Source: Siphlonurus alternatus
Lineage: Eukaryota; Arthropoda; Insecta; Ephemeroptera; Siphlonuridae
Assembly: GCA_949825025.1 (NCBI GenBank)
Contig: OX463778.1
Coordinates: 52,578,364-52,642,363 of the forward strand
Reading direction: 5' to 3'
DNA length: 64,000 bases
Below are positions 49,308 through 62,202 of the stretch, in pieces; position 1 is the first letter of the stretch; each line of letters opens with the position of its first letter. A program made the position numbers and the translations under genes. The notes under the pieces were generated by a model. It searched no databases, was not told where the DNA came from, and worked only from the letters and a program-made list of their open reading frames with translations.

Positions 49308-50513
49308 ACCCAGTGATCACATGGACATCCCGGGGACCTTGCGAACATCCCCGCAAGATCCCCCAACATCCCTGAACGTTTTACGTGCTAGTTTTTAAAA
49401 CCCTTTAACTTTAAACATGTTTTCCGTGTTCTAAAAAAGGTTTTAGCTACATTCCGAAAATAGTTTTCTAGAATTTTTAATATTTTTTTGAAAGTCTCTC
49501 AGAACATCCCCTAGGGATGCAACACGTACGGCTGTCCCTTGAACATCCCCGGAGGACTTTGAAAGGACCCTTTAGTCAATGTTTTCATTAAAATCATAAT
49601 ATGTGCTGTTCATTATTATGTACTGATTTTAAAAATATACAAATTTAGTTAATATTATTTAAAATATTATATGAAAATATTAATATTTAAAATAAGACGT
49701 GAAATTTTACTTAATATTAAATTGCGTAATTTGCACCGAAAAATAATTATTTTTAATAAAATATCCTCGTAGAAAAAAATATCTATGAAAAATAAACAAG
49801 GTCCCATCAAAGTCTCCTAGGGATTTTAGAGGGACGCTTGAACGTCCCACAAATGTCCTCGGAGGGACCTTTAAAAAATTCTAAAAAATTAAAAAAAAAA
49901 ATTTTTAATGTCGAAGTCTGTTAACAATTAGAGATGCATTTGAGCGTTGCAATTTATAATTAATTAATGTATAAACATGTTTTTATTAAAATTATAAAAT
50001 TTTATTTTAATTTATTTTTAAAAAAATTAAATCTCAATATATTTAACGTTGTATTAAATAATAACAATCTCCCAATGTACCAGTTTGCTTAAAAAAATAA
50101 AAAAACGCAACTTCGCTCGTAATATTAAAATATTATAACAACACCCAAAACTTTACAATTTATATACCTAACTAAACCACACTTTAGTAACGAAGAGCAA
50201 TATCCAAGTTGTCTACGACGTCGTCTGTCAACCAAAAGGTCCGAGTTCGATTTCCGACGGACCCAATTTTTTTATTTGGTAATCTTGTAGTCCTCATTCT
50301 AAAAGACCCTAAACTTCTTTAAAATAAGTTTTAGGATGAATTAATATATAATTGGCAAGTGAAAATTAGGGAACATCCCCGAGGGATGTCCACAGGACGT
50401 CCGCAGGGACGTCCTTTTTTGATGGACATGGGGGATGTCCTTGGGGATGTCCAATGGGGACCTTAGAGGGATGTCCCCGGGGCGTCCCGGGGACGTCCAT
50501 GTGGTCACTGGGT
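49308..50513. mobile_element. 1.2-kb DNA transposon derivative with long inverted ends
   Basis: The left end ACCCAGTGATCACATGGACA pairs with the right end GTCCATGTGGTCACTGGGT. Both ends continue into blocks of GGGATGTCC/GGACATCCC-like repeats. The middle is AT-rich and has no transposase ORF. A tRNA-B-box-like GAGTTCGATTTCC is present at about 50240. The superfamily cannot be named from this. Confidence 0.75.
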
Positions 50514-50767
50514 AAATACGTACCCATGCAATCTTAATCTTATTATAATCTTAATCGAATTAACGCAATATATATAATATATATATATTATATATATATA
50601 TATATATAATATATATATATTATTTTATTCAGAATTGGTATACGCGGCGTATTTCCCGGCAGGACCCGGCATGCATGTGGCTGCAAGTATATATCACTCA
50701 CATTACTGCATGATATCGTGCTTATAAAATTTTATGTCGCTTTTATTATGTATTTATATATATATCA

Positions 50768-51032
50768 CGCTGGGTAATTCTTTTCTCGTTTTTCACCCAG
50801 AGTGCAGTGAGATGCACTTAATTGTGCGTGGTATTTGGACATCGATCACTTTGGTCCATTGCAAAAAAGTAGAAAAGTGACTGCATGAAGTTTCCACAAT
50901 TCCCTCAGTCTGATCACCTCAGCGACGAGGAGGACACGTATACATAAATTCACGTAACAGGCCGCGCGTGGCCACACCATCCGTTCCATCCCTTATCTCT
51001 ATCCATTACCCCGGCCGCCTCGCGAGCTCCAA
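50768..51032 (-). repeat. Dispersed repeat family CC, copy 1 (reverse)
   Basis: Read on the minus strand it contains GCTGAGGTGATCAGACTGAG, GGACCAAAGTGATCGATGTC and CACTGCACTCTGGGTGAAAA, matching 54398-54605 and 61670-61905. No coding frame and no clear terminal repeat. The class is undetermined (SINE or LTR fragment). Confidence 0.65.
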
Positions 51033-53082
51033 AAGCTCATGGGTATATTCTTGAAAATAATAATAAATATCGTAAAACACGTTCAAAGATTATTATTATA
51101 TTTTATATTTATCTGAATTGGTATACCATCCCGAAAAACTATAAACCTTTTCTGTGAAATTTTATCCATATTATTATAATTAAAAGACACTGCATGCATG
51201 GCAGTATATATATATATAGTATCTGCATGCAGCGTAATGACTTCAAGATAACCTGATATAGCTATAGATTATATTTAACTCTTATTTTGGTACTGCTCAT
51301 GTAAACTCATAACATATATGTGTCTTTTCTTACATTCCAAAAAATTAGTTATTGTTATCTCTCTTGCTACCATTATTAATTACAACTTCAGAATTAGGTT
51401 AATGTCACAAGGTTAAAAAAAAAAAATCAGAATATTAAATTCAGATTGTCGCATATCAATACGTATTTATATTGGCTTTATAAAATTTAAAAAAATTGTT
51501 ATAAAATCCGATCTTTTCTTCTCTAATTATATGCTTATTATAGCTATATATAGAATCAAAATTAATATTAAATTAATTAACTTACATAATATATTACTTA
51601 TGTGGTACGGAAATTCCTGCCCACTATCTTGTTCTAGCATGCATGCTCATAGTCCACATATACACTAGCTGTGTCGGGTCCAATGGACATGGGATTTTGA
51701 TTGCATAATTTTATTACTGAGGTCCAGAAGAAATAACTTTGTTCTGAGATCTTTAAGGTTTTATTATAAAGTTCTGTGAGCAACAATTGATTGATATAAA
51801 GTAAATTTATAAAAATAGAACATGCGAGTCCTCAAAATACCTTGCGGTAAAATATCTACGAATTAAAATTTCAATGTTTAACATTTAATGTTCAATAAAG
51901 TGATCATCAAGTTCCTGATTATTTTATTTCTCTAATATCATATATTTTGTAACATAGAGCGCAATGATTTTTTTCATAATTTAGACATTATAATGATATG
52001 CAGATCGATTCTATATTAATTATATTTTATTTATGTACTTAAATTTCTCACAGTGATATTTCTTTTCTCAATAAAAAAAGTACATGAACAGGTAAAACGA
52101 CGTGTATAGTAATTACTTTAAATTAATATTTAAAAGTTGTACGACAAAATTGATAGAATATTCTTGTATGGTATTTTGATAAATATTCTTCGATCACCTG
52201 TCACCAAATTAACATTTTGTAACAAAAAGATGTGTGACTGGATGTAATATTACTATAATCGATATATATTACATAAGAAGTTCGGAAGTTGATCAAACTA
52301 AGAGAGACCATTTTGTTATCTGAGCTCAGTGTTGTACAATAAACTTCCAGATTATATAAAAAAAAATTGAAAGTATTCTTGTTTTTAAGAAACAACTGTT
52401 TGCCTACCTTATTAAAAAATATATTATTCCATTATGCTCAATGCAACAAGAAAAATGACAATAATAAGTTATAATTTTATATATAGTTGTAATAATTGAA
52501 TATTGTTATATACTGAGTTAATTATTTTTTAAATAAGTTGAATGTATATATGTCTATATTTATTTTGTATTACTAAAATCTTCTTTGTTTTGTTTTTTAC
52601 AATTTAATCCAAATTGTTAAATATTTAGTATGTAGTCACAATGTATCAACTGATATTTAATGTGAACAAATATATAAAATAAAAAATAAATCAATAAATA
52701 ATTTTTCAGAGCTAAAAATAATATTTTCTATGCATATTTATATTACAGCATTATAATCTATATAGTACTCTACTATTATACCATATAATATGCACAGATT
52801 TGACTTTTTTTTTTTTTTTTTTTAAACGGTCCTAGGGGGTATACTAACTTTTAAAACGACTAGAACAACTATAAAATGTGACTGTGGTCTTCATGTTAGG
52901 TACTGTCTGATCTTAAATTTATATTGTAGATTTTTCCCGGGCTGCATGTCATGTGATATAGTTGGAATTATGTTACTCGAGAGACTATACTTAATTACTG
53001 TGATTTTTTATTAATTATTTTTCACTCTCAGAAAATTCTTCTTCTTTTTATTTCAAGTTTTTTAAAAGTTAAATCTTTACGC

Positions 53083-53215
53083 AGGCGCGGATCCAAGGGG
53101 GGGGGGGCATTGCATCGCCTTCATTGCCCTCCCCCTCCCCCCAAAGGTCCCAAAATACATTGAAAATGTTAGCACCCCCCCCCCCCCCCCAGAGCCGCAA
53201 GCTGGATCCGCCCTT
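53083..53215. mobile_element. GGCGCGGATCC-type MITE, copy 2
   Basis: Starts AGGCGCGGATCCAAGG and ends GCTGGATCCGCCCTTG. It shares GGTCCCAAAATACATTGAA with the copy at 7191-7371 and has poly-G and poly-C tracts. Confidence 0.75.
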
Positions 53216-54397
53216 GTCTATAGTCTATATGCAATAAAAATCATGCCATAATAATATAAGAAAGTTATCTCGTTTAGGGTTAAAATATATTCCTTGGGTC
53301 AGATTTGAGGTCAAGAATATGTCAAGAAATATAATTATGTCAACTGGATAAATATAAAAAAAAAAACGCAGAATTGAGGAAAAAATTTTACATATTCGAC
53401 CCGGAAAATAATTTAAATTATTACAATCGTAATTTCCTTGAGTAAAATTTTCTTGTGCAATAATTAAAGATAAAGTTCCAAGTTAGGAAATTTGACCGCG
53501 CGGGGGTCAACCATTTGATTTTCCTCGCTCTTCCACGTCGCTTGTTATATCGGAAATTTTAAAATTATTTGTCTTCCGCAGCCCGCGGTGGTTATATGTT
53601 ATATCAGAGTAGCTGCAGTCGTAATTAATAGTAAGTGCTGACAAAATTTACCTTTTGAGTCGGGGGAAATACGTAAGTCAATTTTAACTTATTAATAATT
53701 ATCTTTAAAATAATTAAAAGTCTCAGACCATATAATAGTATACATATTTCTAATGAATTATATTTTAGAAATTGTGTATAGTTGGATACATAAAAATATA
53801 TATGATTAACTTTTATTATAATATAAATTTAATACTAAATACAAGGTTGGTAAAGTTGAAATATTTAATACCCCCCTTGATAAATGCACGTTAAATAAAA
53901 ATCTTATATATATTCTTAATTTTTAGGCCAATTATATAACTTTAACACACAGTATATTTTTTACCGTGGATAACTGCTTTGTTAATTATTTTTATTTTAT
54001 ATAAAATATATATATATATGCATATAGTTCCTATTTAATTAAATTTCATTTCTATTTTTATACGAAAATAATAAAAAATGACAAGGCTGAGAATTAAAAA
54101 CACACTATTTAAATTAACTTTCAAACATTAAACTTTAAACGATTAATTTAAATAGTGTTATTTTTAAATCACAGCAGCGGTGTGTCATTTTTATTACTGT
54201 CATATGAAATAAGAATGAAATTTAATTAAATATGAACTAATATATATTATGAACTGTTTCATATAAAAACGATTTACCACTGTTATGCACATTTCAATGG
54301 AGAAAGGTTAATTTCATTTAACTTTCATCAAAAAATCTTAGGTCCCTTCACATGTACATCTGTTTCATGGGATTTTTTTTTTTTTTTTTTTTTTTCT

Positions 54398-54605
54398 ACA
54401 AGGATACACCCCTAAGAGCTTACAGCTCGCGGCGGGGTACTGGGTAGGGATAAGGTAGGGAACGGATAGTGGCCACGGCCTGCATGCTTACGCGTCCCAG
54501 CATTCGCTGAGGTGAGACTGAGGGAACCGTGGAAAACCTCAGTCAGGACGGACACCTCTACTTTTTTTCTCAGTGGACCAAAGCGATGTCCAAAGCCTGG
54601 GGAAC
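54398..54605 (+). repeat. Dispersed repeat family CC, copy 2
   Basis: Contains GAGCTTACAGCTCGCGGCGG, GCATTCGCTGAGGTGAGACT and GAAAACCTCAGTCAGGACGG. It is preceded by a poly-T run of about 29 bases. Confidence 0.68.
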
Positions 54606-55106
54606 ATCTTTCTAATTGACTTGATAAAACTGAATGTCTCTTTAAGTCTGATCTTGCATTAATTAAAAATGCACATCATGCACTGATTAGTGTAGTCCAT
54701 GGTTCAAAAATAGTATTTATCTTGATACAAAAGTGCATTATATTATTTATAGTGACATTAGTGGCAATGACTTTTTAATCTTCAATCTAATCGGTTGATT
54801 TAATTCACATTCCTTGTGTCTTACCCGGCGTTGAAATTTTCAAAGATATCAACAGATTTTGATCATTCAGACCTGTCTGGAAAGTGCTATGGATTTTTAG
54901 ACCTGACTGGAACGTGCTATGGTGGCTTCATAAAACGTGCATTATATTTTAAAACTTAAAAATATTATGTGCTTATTAATATATATATTTATCTATGCAA
55001 AGCTCCACAGTTTCTTTTTGCCATGATATTATTATGACGACGATACAAAATTATGATAAAATATACTGTAAATTTGTACTCAATGGAAGAATAAATTATG
55101 TTATAT

Positions 55107-55236
55107 GTTATATAATATCAAGGGAAGAGTATGTTTTTTTGATCATTTTAAATATTTTGATAGGAACATAAGTTATGTTTCTATCAAAATATTCAAAATG
55201 ATCAAAAAAACATACTCTTCCCTTGATATTATATAA
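55107..55236. mobile_element. 130-bp near-perfect hairpin
   Basis: GTTATATAATATCAAGGGAA on the left and its exact complement on the right. Pairing continues to a short loop near GGAACATAAGTTATG. Too long and too perfect for a typical miRNA precursor, so a foldback element is more likely. Confidence 0.75.
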
Positions 55237-56118
55237 CTACAGTTGCGCACTCCCAACCAATTTAAATTGTTATCTTACATTTGATAAATAATGAATTATT
55301 TTGTTTATAATTAATTATTTATAACAAATCAGTATAACTTAAATTTTTTATACCTTTGTTTAAATTTCGATCATAAATTATTGCATGGGCATCAAATTCA
55401 AATATCTAAATTATTTCATACAGTAGAAACAAATAAAATGATATTAAAATATATATTTTTATAGAATATTATCTGAAAACACCGTCTTAAAAATACTTTC
55501 TTTGAGATAAGAGCTACGTGTTCCTTATCGAAACTTCATGAAAAGTTATATACAGCCTGTCTCATAAATGTCAGCTGTATGGACCTAACATTACCAGCAA
55601 AATAAAAATAAAAATTCATGGCATTTTATTTTACAAACTGAGGGTCGTGAATCTATAGTGAGAGGGGTTTCAATTGAAAACGGAATTGCCTTAAAGAAAA
55701 TTAGACTTAATTATATATGAAGAATATTTTAATTATAATTAAATATAAGTTTAGTATATATATATAAGCTATATAGGATAATAAAATTAATCTAAATCCA
55801 AGCGATTTGTTTAATTCATATTGAAGCACTGATAAAAAGTCTGATACTTTTCCTGTTATTCTCGTGTGTATGACTTGACAGTATCTGAACCTGCATCTGT
55901 GACGGTGGTTGAAAATTTCTAACATAAATTTATTAACATTTAAATCTTCATCTAACTGTGATTTTTATTACAACATCAAGTATAGGGTACATATTTCATT
56001 TTTAAAAAAAGTGCAGCATTTAAGAAAATTAAAAAGTGAAAAGGTAAATATGTAAACAGAGGATGTAGATTGATTTGTGAAAGGTATAATAGTAAATTAT
56101 TGCTTATTAATTAATATT

Positions 56119-56262
56119 AAGGGGCATTCACAAAGCCTTAAGGCCACAATTAAGGCTCAACAATTTAAGACCAGAAATTTTGGGTCTAAAAAACACGTCT
56201 AAAATCAAGCTTTAAATTATCGAGCCTTAAATGTGGCCTTAAGACTTTGTGAATGCCCCTTA
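56119..56262. mobile_element. 145-bp foldback element
   Basis: AAGGGGCATTCACAAAGCCT on the left pairs with the right end GACTTTGTGAATGCCCCTT. Inner arms carry AAGGCCACAATTAAGGCTC and its partner. Confidence 0.75.
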
Positions 56263-56361
56263 TTATACGTTGTGCTGATTTTTTTTTAAATAGAAGTTAA
56301 TTAATATTTTAACATGCATCATTGTACGTACTTGTAATTACTCTACTATATATACTATTTT

Positions 56362-56486
56362 CAGAGAAAATAGACTGATTTCTGATGTCACGCATGATAT
56401 GCATATAAAGTTTATAATAATTTTGATTTTTTGCATCATGTATACATGATTTTTTTTTTAATAAAAAATACTTCAATAATACTCAT

Positions 56487-56546
<60 letters not shown>

Positions 56547-56671
56547 ATGAGTATTATTGAAGTATTTTTTATTAAAAAAAAAATCATGTATACATGATGC
56601 AAAAAATCAAAATTATTATAAACTTTATATGCATATCATGCGTGACATCAGAAATCAGTCTATTTTCTCTG
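56362..56671. mobile_element. 310-bp palindrome with a (TA)n centre
   Basis: Arms of about 125 bp are essentially perfect, from CAGAGAAAATAGACTG to TACTTCAATAATACTCATAA. The centre is about 55 bp of alternating TA. It could extrude as a cruciform and is probably unstable. Confidence 0.85.
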
Positions 56672-58296
56672 CCGAATGTTCAAATGTCGATTATTATAAT
56701 TTACTGGTGCACTTGACTCTCGCCCCTCATTAAGTTAATTAGTTCATTAGTTACATCCACAGGATACACTTGTTCACTGCGCTCAATAACTCAATGTGGG
56801 GCAATTATTGTTTCCAACATGTTGCAATTAACATAATTAAATCTGTGACAGTTTGATGAAGATATTTAATTTTTAAGAATTATTTGGTGCCATTTAATTA
56901 ACAGAGAAAAACTTGCGGGGGGGGGGGGGGGGAACGTACGTAACTATGAATCATATAATAGCCAGTAAGAATTATACATTTTTTCCCCACAAATTAATTT
57001 AATTTTTTTATGAATATACACTGAAAAGATAGAAACGGTGAACTCTGTACCATCTTCCATAATATAAGGATGGTGTCATCAGCTCAATTAATTGAATGAT
57101 GATGCTCAGTAGGGTTATCATTACACTATAATATTGAGTGAAGGAAAGTTGAAAGCGAGGTTGTATAATTTTATATATAGCCATAAAATATTATTAGCTA
57201 ATTAAAAAAAATTATATTATATGGAAATTTTCAATGACACACATTCATATTATTATTCTATTCCATTGTTATGACAAAACGATTATGTTAGAATTTTACA
57301 ATCGATATAATGCATTTTACTTATTATTTTTTTAATTAACACAGAAATGTATGCAACAAAGGCTGTAGTGAAATTAAGGGATTCCCATAAAAACGGATAC
57401 TTTTTATCGTCGCCTCCCTCTCCAGTTTTGCGTGCACTGCTGGAATGGATGAGGTTGCCGCGTACATCGCAGATTAGTCGAAGACATTGCATGGGACGTG
57501 CGGAGCTATAGGAGACACGGTGCTAATGACCCAAAACAAAGCAGTACGTATAAACAAATTTGTTTTCTAGGTTTTTACTTTGATGGCGCCTTTAAATATA
57601 ATTATAATATATAACGTTTTTTTTTCTTTTTTCGTACATAGAATTTATTTTTAATTTATTTCATAGAAATTTAATAAACTTGTTTTTAATATGAATAATA
57701 TAATTTCCTTAAACATTTTTTAGAATTTAGACATTTTTTTTTATTTTTTTATTTTTATTTTTTCCATGTGATCATTGATTTCTCTGTTTTTTTTAGAATT
57801 TCAGAGAATGATCGCGGTTGATTTTTTTATTTGTTTTATAAATACAGTCTAATTTAAAGGCGACTATATTTCCTCGGAATTTGCAGTACTGGGGAATCCC
57901 GGCGGCGTACCTTGAGATAACTCGATCGGGTGAGGTAACTGCCGCTTGCTGCAGGTATCTATATAAACTAAAATTATTTTGAGAGATTAACGGCCGGGAA
58001 ATACGTTCCATATCTCGCCGGCTTTACGTCAATTTATTTGCTAGAAAAAGGTAAAAAAAAAAGTTATAGATAGTGAAGTTGTTTTCACAGGCGCCAATAT
58101 TTTTTAAATAAAAAAGTTTTATTGTTTTTAATATATAGTAGTTTTGTCTGCTTTCTTCTCAATAAAACATATTCCTATATTATTAAAAAAAAGGAATGAT
58201 ATGCGTGGTTAAAAATCGCATGTATTTAAATGTAAATTTTTAAAGCAGCATCTTATAAAGAAAATTGTTTTTATCCCATTCTGAACTTGGAATTGT

Positions 58297-58715
58297 TTAA
58301 GGGCATTGGGTGTAGCACCGGTAGTTGGCAGCACTGACGTATCTTCACCATGTTAATTTTTGATCATTGCTCCTCGGTGTAATTTTTATGCTAGAGCTAA
58401 GCTGATTGCTGTAGTATCAAGATAATTAGTAGCCCAAGTGCACAATTTGGCTAAATAAAGCCTGATTTAAAGAAAAGTATTTTTTAGTAATTTTTTAAAT
58501 TTGCATGCATTTTTCTAAAATATAAAAAAAAATACTTTTCTTTAAATCAGGCTTTATTTAGCCAAATTGTGCACTTGGGCTACTAATTATCTTGATACTA
58601 CAGCAATCAGCTTAGCTCTAGCATAAAAATTACTCCGAGGAGCAATGATCAAAAATTAACATGGCGAAGATACGTCAGTGTTGCCAACTACCGGTGCTAC
58701 ACCCAATGCCCTTAA
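58297..58715. mobile_element. TTAA-bounded long-hairpin element (type A), copy 2
   Basis: Very close to the copy at 21292-21711 over both arms (GCACCGGTAGTTGGCA, CAAGATAATTAGTAGCCC). The central spacer is inverted relative to that copy. TTAA flanks both ends. No coding capacity. Confidence 0.87.
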
Positions 58716-60396
58716 ACGAGGCTCATAATTGAAGCATAAACATATATTAATGGAGCAAATTTCAATTTTGTGTATCACAATAAGCAAAAATATTTAATTA
58801 AATTTAAAATAACATATAAAATATGTAACGCACATTATATAATATTATCTATAATATATATATATAAAAAATATGTAACTGCGCATGATGAATTTCATAT
58901 GAAGAATATTTATTTGTTATTATGAAAACAAAAATTCGTTAATAGATCGAGTATAAAAAACAACAATAATAATACTATGTCAAACTGCATGTGTGTGTAT
59001 TTAATTATTTTTACTTATTTATTTTATAATGCATAAATTAATTATAATATTTTAAATATATAATTCGTGTCATGAAACAACATAAATTATTGTCCGTTTT
59101 AAAACATGACGTAATATTCACAAATAACATTCAAAGAGCTTCAATTGCGCCCCATCGTGCTTATAAAGAGAAACCCTCGATTTTTTACATGCCATGAAAA
59201 TTACATACAATCAACAAACTCCCCCCACTCTTTGTTGCGTGTATGTAAATGTGTCAGTAGGCTCGTCTTTTTTGTCTGCTCTCCTTGCAATGACGTCACA
59301 CACCACGTGACCGCCTCAATGCCAAGGCACCTCCATGTTATTTTGTGCACCTACTGTGGCCGTCATAACAATGAGCGACGTGACGTTGGGGAACAACATT
59401 TTGATTGCGATAGTTGTGTCAGCTGTGAAAACATAATGGACGTTTTTTTATTGACAATTTTATATTTATTATTATGTCACAATTTAAAATGAATTTTAAT
59501 AATATATATATTATAAATGTAACTATATTTTCAAATTATTATAAATTCCAAAAAAAATTATTTTAAAAAACAAATTTTTAACAAAATATAATTCATAATT
59601 ATTTATTGCTTTTCGATTGTATGGTATACAATAATATAAGCATATTCATATTAATCACAGAGCCATGAACTTACGTCTAAATCACACAATAAACATAACA
59701 TACAAGACAAAAAAATACATTATTGTACTATTATAGTTATATGAAAAGAGAACGAAGCGATGTGTTTTGTTTTATTAAAATGAACAATAATTTATAAAAA
59801 TGATTTTTACTAAACTTGTTAATTATTTTAAGTTTATAACGATGATTTAGTTATAAAATGATAGATTAATATCACGGACAAATTTCAATAATACATGAAT
59901 AATAAAAAAAATACTGAGAATATGTGTAAAGTTTTGCATAATTATATAATTCATATTTTCATAGTGCACCTCTCTGTCCACAAAAATGACTGAAATTGTA
60001 CGTATATTTATTTATTCTCAACAAATTACAAACACCTACAATAAGAGATCTTACAAAATAATTAAAGACACTTTCCAAAATGTACCCATCTCAATTATAT
60101 CTTTGTTGTCGATTTAAAAAGCACTTTTGTTGAATTTATGAAACTGAATGACGGCATGGAGGTGAAAACGAACACAACTTGCAGATTGAACAATGGAGGA
60201 GGTTGATGGGGAAACATTTTGTAGTGTAGCCTCATCTCCCGCACAATTTGGTGTACTCTCTCTTTTCAATTGCGTACTTGACACTCAAGATTCGTTTTTA
60301 ATCATTTTGTTAAATTATGCTCTGTCAGACTACTATGACCTATTTTTATAAAATAAAATTTGTAATTGCCCTACAATATCAAAAATTGATGACTAT

Positions 60397-60398
<2 letters not shown>

Positions 60399-60464
<66 letters not shown>
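60399..60464. repeat. (TA)n microsatellite
   Basis: About 65 bases of uninterrupted alternating TA. Confidence 0.92.
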
Positions 60465-60468
<4 letters not shown>

Positions 60469-60689
60469 ATTTACCCAAGTTCGTCAAAAAAATCGAAATG
60501 AAAATTATGTGATCACATATGGATTTTTCCGATAAATGGACTAAAACTAGTTTTTATCAAATTAAGATTATCAAATTTAGCTAAATAAACTCAAATTGGC
60601 TACTTCTACTTATTAAATTAAATTAATCTATAATTATACTCACTAAACTTAATTCACAAAACTTCCGAAACCCTCAACTTGAGCGTTTC

Positions 60690-60790
60690 GCAGACTCTTC
60701 CGGAACGGGGTTAACCACGGCCTTGCAATCCATCTCGGCATTTGTCTATGACTGAGGGAAACGTGGAAACCTCACTCAGGATGGACGCTA
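60690..60790 (+). repeat. Dispersed repeat family CC, partial copy 3
   Basis: Only the middle block is recognisable (GACTGAGGGAAACGTGGAAA, CCTCACTCAGGATGGACGC). The ends are missing. Confidence 0.5.
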
Positions 60791-61669
60791 TATAATACAG
60801 CTTTTGTCAATGCTAAAATATTTGAAAAGTTTCGTAAATTGCAATGACCATGAAAATTTGCACTTGTTCTGTTTTTTTTTTTTTTTTTTTGGTTTATTAT
60901 ATATCAGAGCACGATATTTTTCCAGTTAAACAGGTATGCAATCAGGTATTTATGGCCTAGAAGACATTGACCGTGCTGGTGTTTCCTTGTGGAGCGCCAA
61001 CAATTAACTTCGCCGCAGACGATTTTTTTTTTACGCCGGGAAATACCGTCTGCAAAGTGACAGAACATTCTTCTTGTTTTTTCTCTCGACTCGATTTGAA
61101 TTTCCCGCCGGCCGCCGTGTTCGTATTTGATAAATTTGCATAATTATACCGAATTATAGCAGTTTGTAATAAAAGTGCTGAATTATTGTTCGTGAACTTT
61201 CAAAAACTCACATGAACAGAAAAGACAGAAAGATTACTAATACTTATTCCATTGGGAATATCAAATATAAATGTTACTGTAGCAGCCTCTGATTTTTTTT
61301 CTTCATTTTTATATATATATTATTGTATATAACTGTAACAAAGTGTCAAAAAAATAATTTAATAATATAGTTGTATAATTCGGGAAACAGACTTGTTTTC
61401 ATATACACATGAAGTTTGTTCTTTTTGCCTCACATTAATTTCTGTTAAAAAAATGCATTCCTGGTCGATTGCGTCATTTTTTTTTTGCAAGACTGTACAA
61501 GGAAAGTATCGTGAGTAAAATTCGGCACCCAACAGCTTGGAAAAAAAAATCTATCTTTTTTGTTTACTATATAATATATATATACTGCAATGTATGTCAC
61601 TAATGTATTGCTGTAATTAAATATAATATATGGCATTAACGTATACATATATATTTTGTAACAAGGACG

Positions 61670-61905
61670 ATACACCTATATGAGCTTAGAGCTCACGGCG
61701 GGGTAATAGGTATAATATAGGGATAAGGGAGGGAAAGAATGTTGGCTCATGCAGCATTCGCTGAGGTGAGACTGAGGGAACCGTGGAAAACCTCAGTCAG
61801 GATGGACACCTCTACTTTTTATCAATGGACCAAAATGATGTCTAAAACCTGGGGAAAACACACACAAGTACATCACTGCACTGGGTGAAAAGCGAGACGA
61901 ATTTT
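61670..61905 (+). repeat. Dispersed repeat family CC, copy 4
   Basis: Matches copy 2 through GCATTCGCTGAGGTGAGACT and CTCAGTCAGGATGGACACC. It extends to CACTGCACTGGGTGAAAAGC, the far end also seen in the reverse copy at 50768-51032. Confidence 0.68.
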
Positions 61906-62112
61906 TCTCATGTAGGATCACCTATCTATAAGTACTAACCACGATCGACGTAAAGTTTTTAATTATTTTAAGTTTTTAAGTAATATATATAATGAAATAT
62001 GTATTTAAAAATTTAATTTATGTATTTTATGTATAATATAAAATGTATTATATCCATCATGTATTTAAAGCAACTTGGTAAAATTGAAAGATTTTAAATG
62101 AAAACAGAATGC

Positions 62113-62114
<2 letters not shown>

Positions 62115-62199
<85 letters not shown>
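62115..62199. repeat. (TA)n microsatellite
   Basis: About 85 bases of almost uninterrupted alternating TA, the longest pure tract in the window. Confidence 0.92.

Positions 62200-62202
<3 letters not shown>

Noticed and set aside
50200..50275. tRNA-like segment with GAGTTCGATTTCC
   Set aside because: No cloverleaf could be drawn; it sits inside a transposon derivative.
55107..55236. miRNA precursor
   Set aside because: The stem is too long and almost perfect, typical of a foldback element or endo-siRNA source.
59145..59492. 115-codon frame with several CxxC pairs
   Set aside because: It opens with TTG, not ATG, has no recognised zinc-finger spacing and no splice context; the cysteines look accidental.
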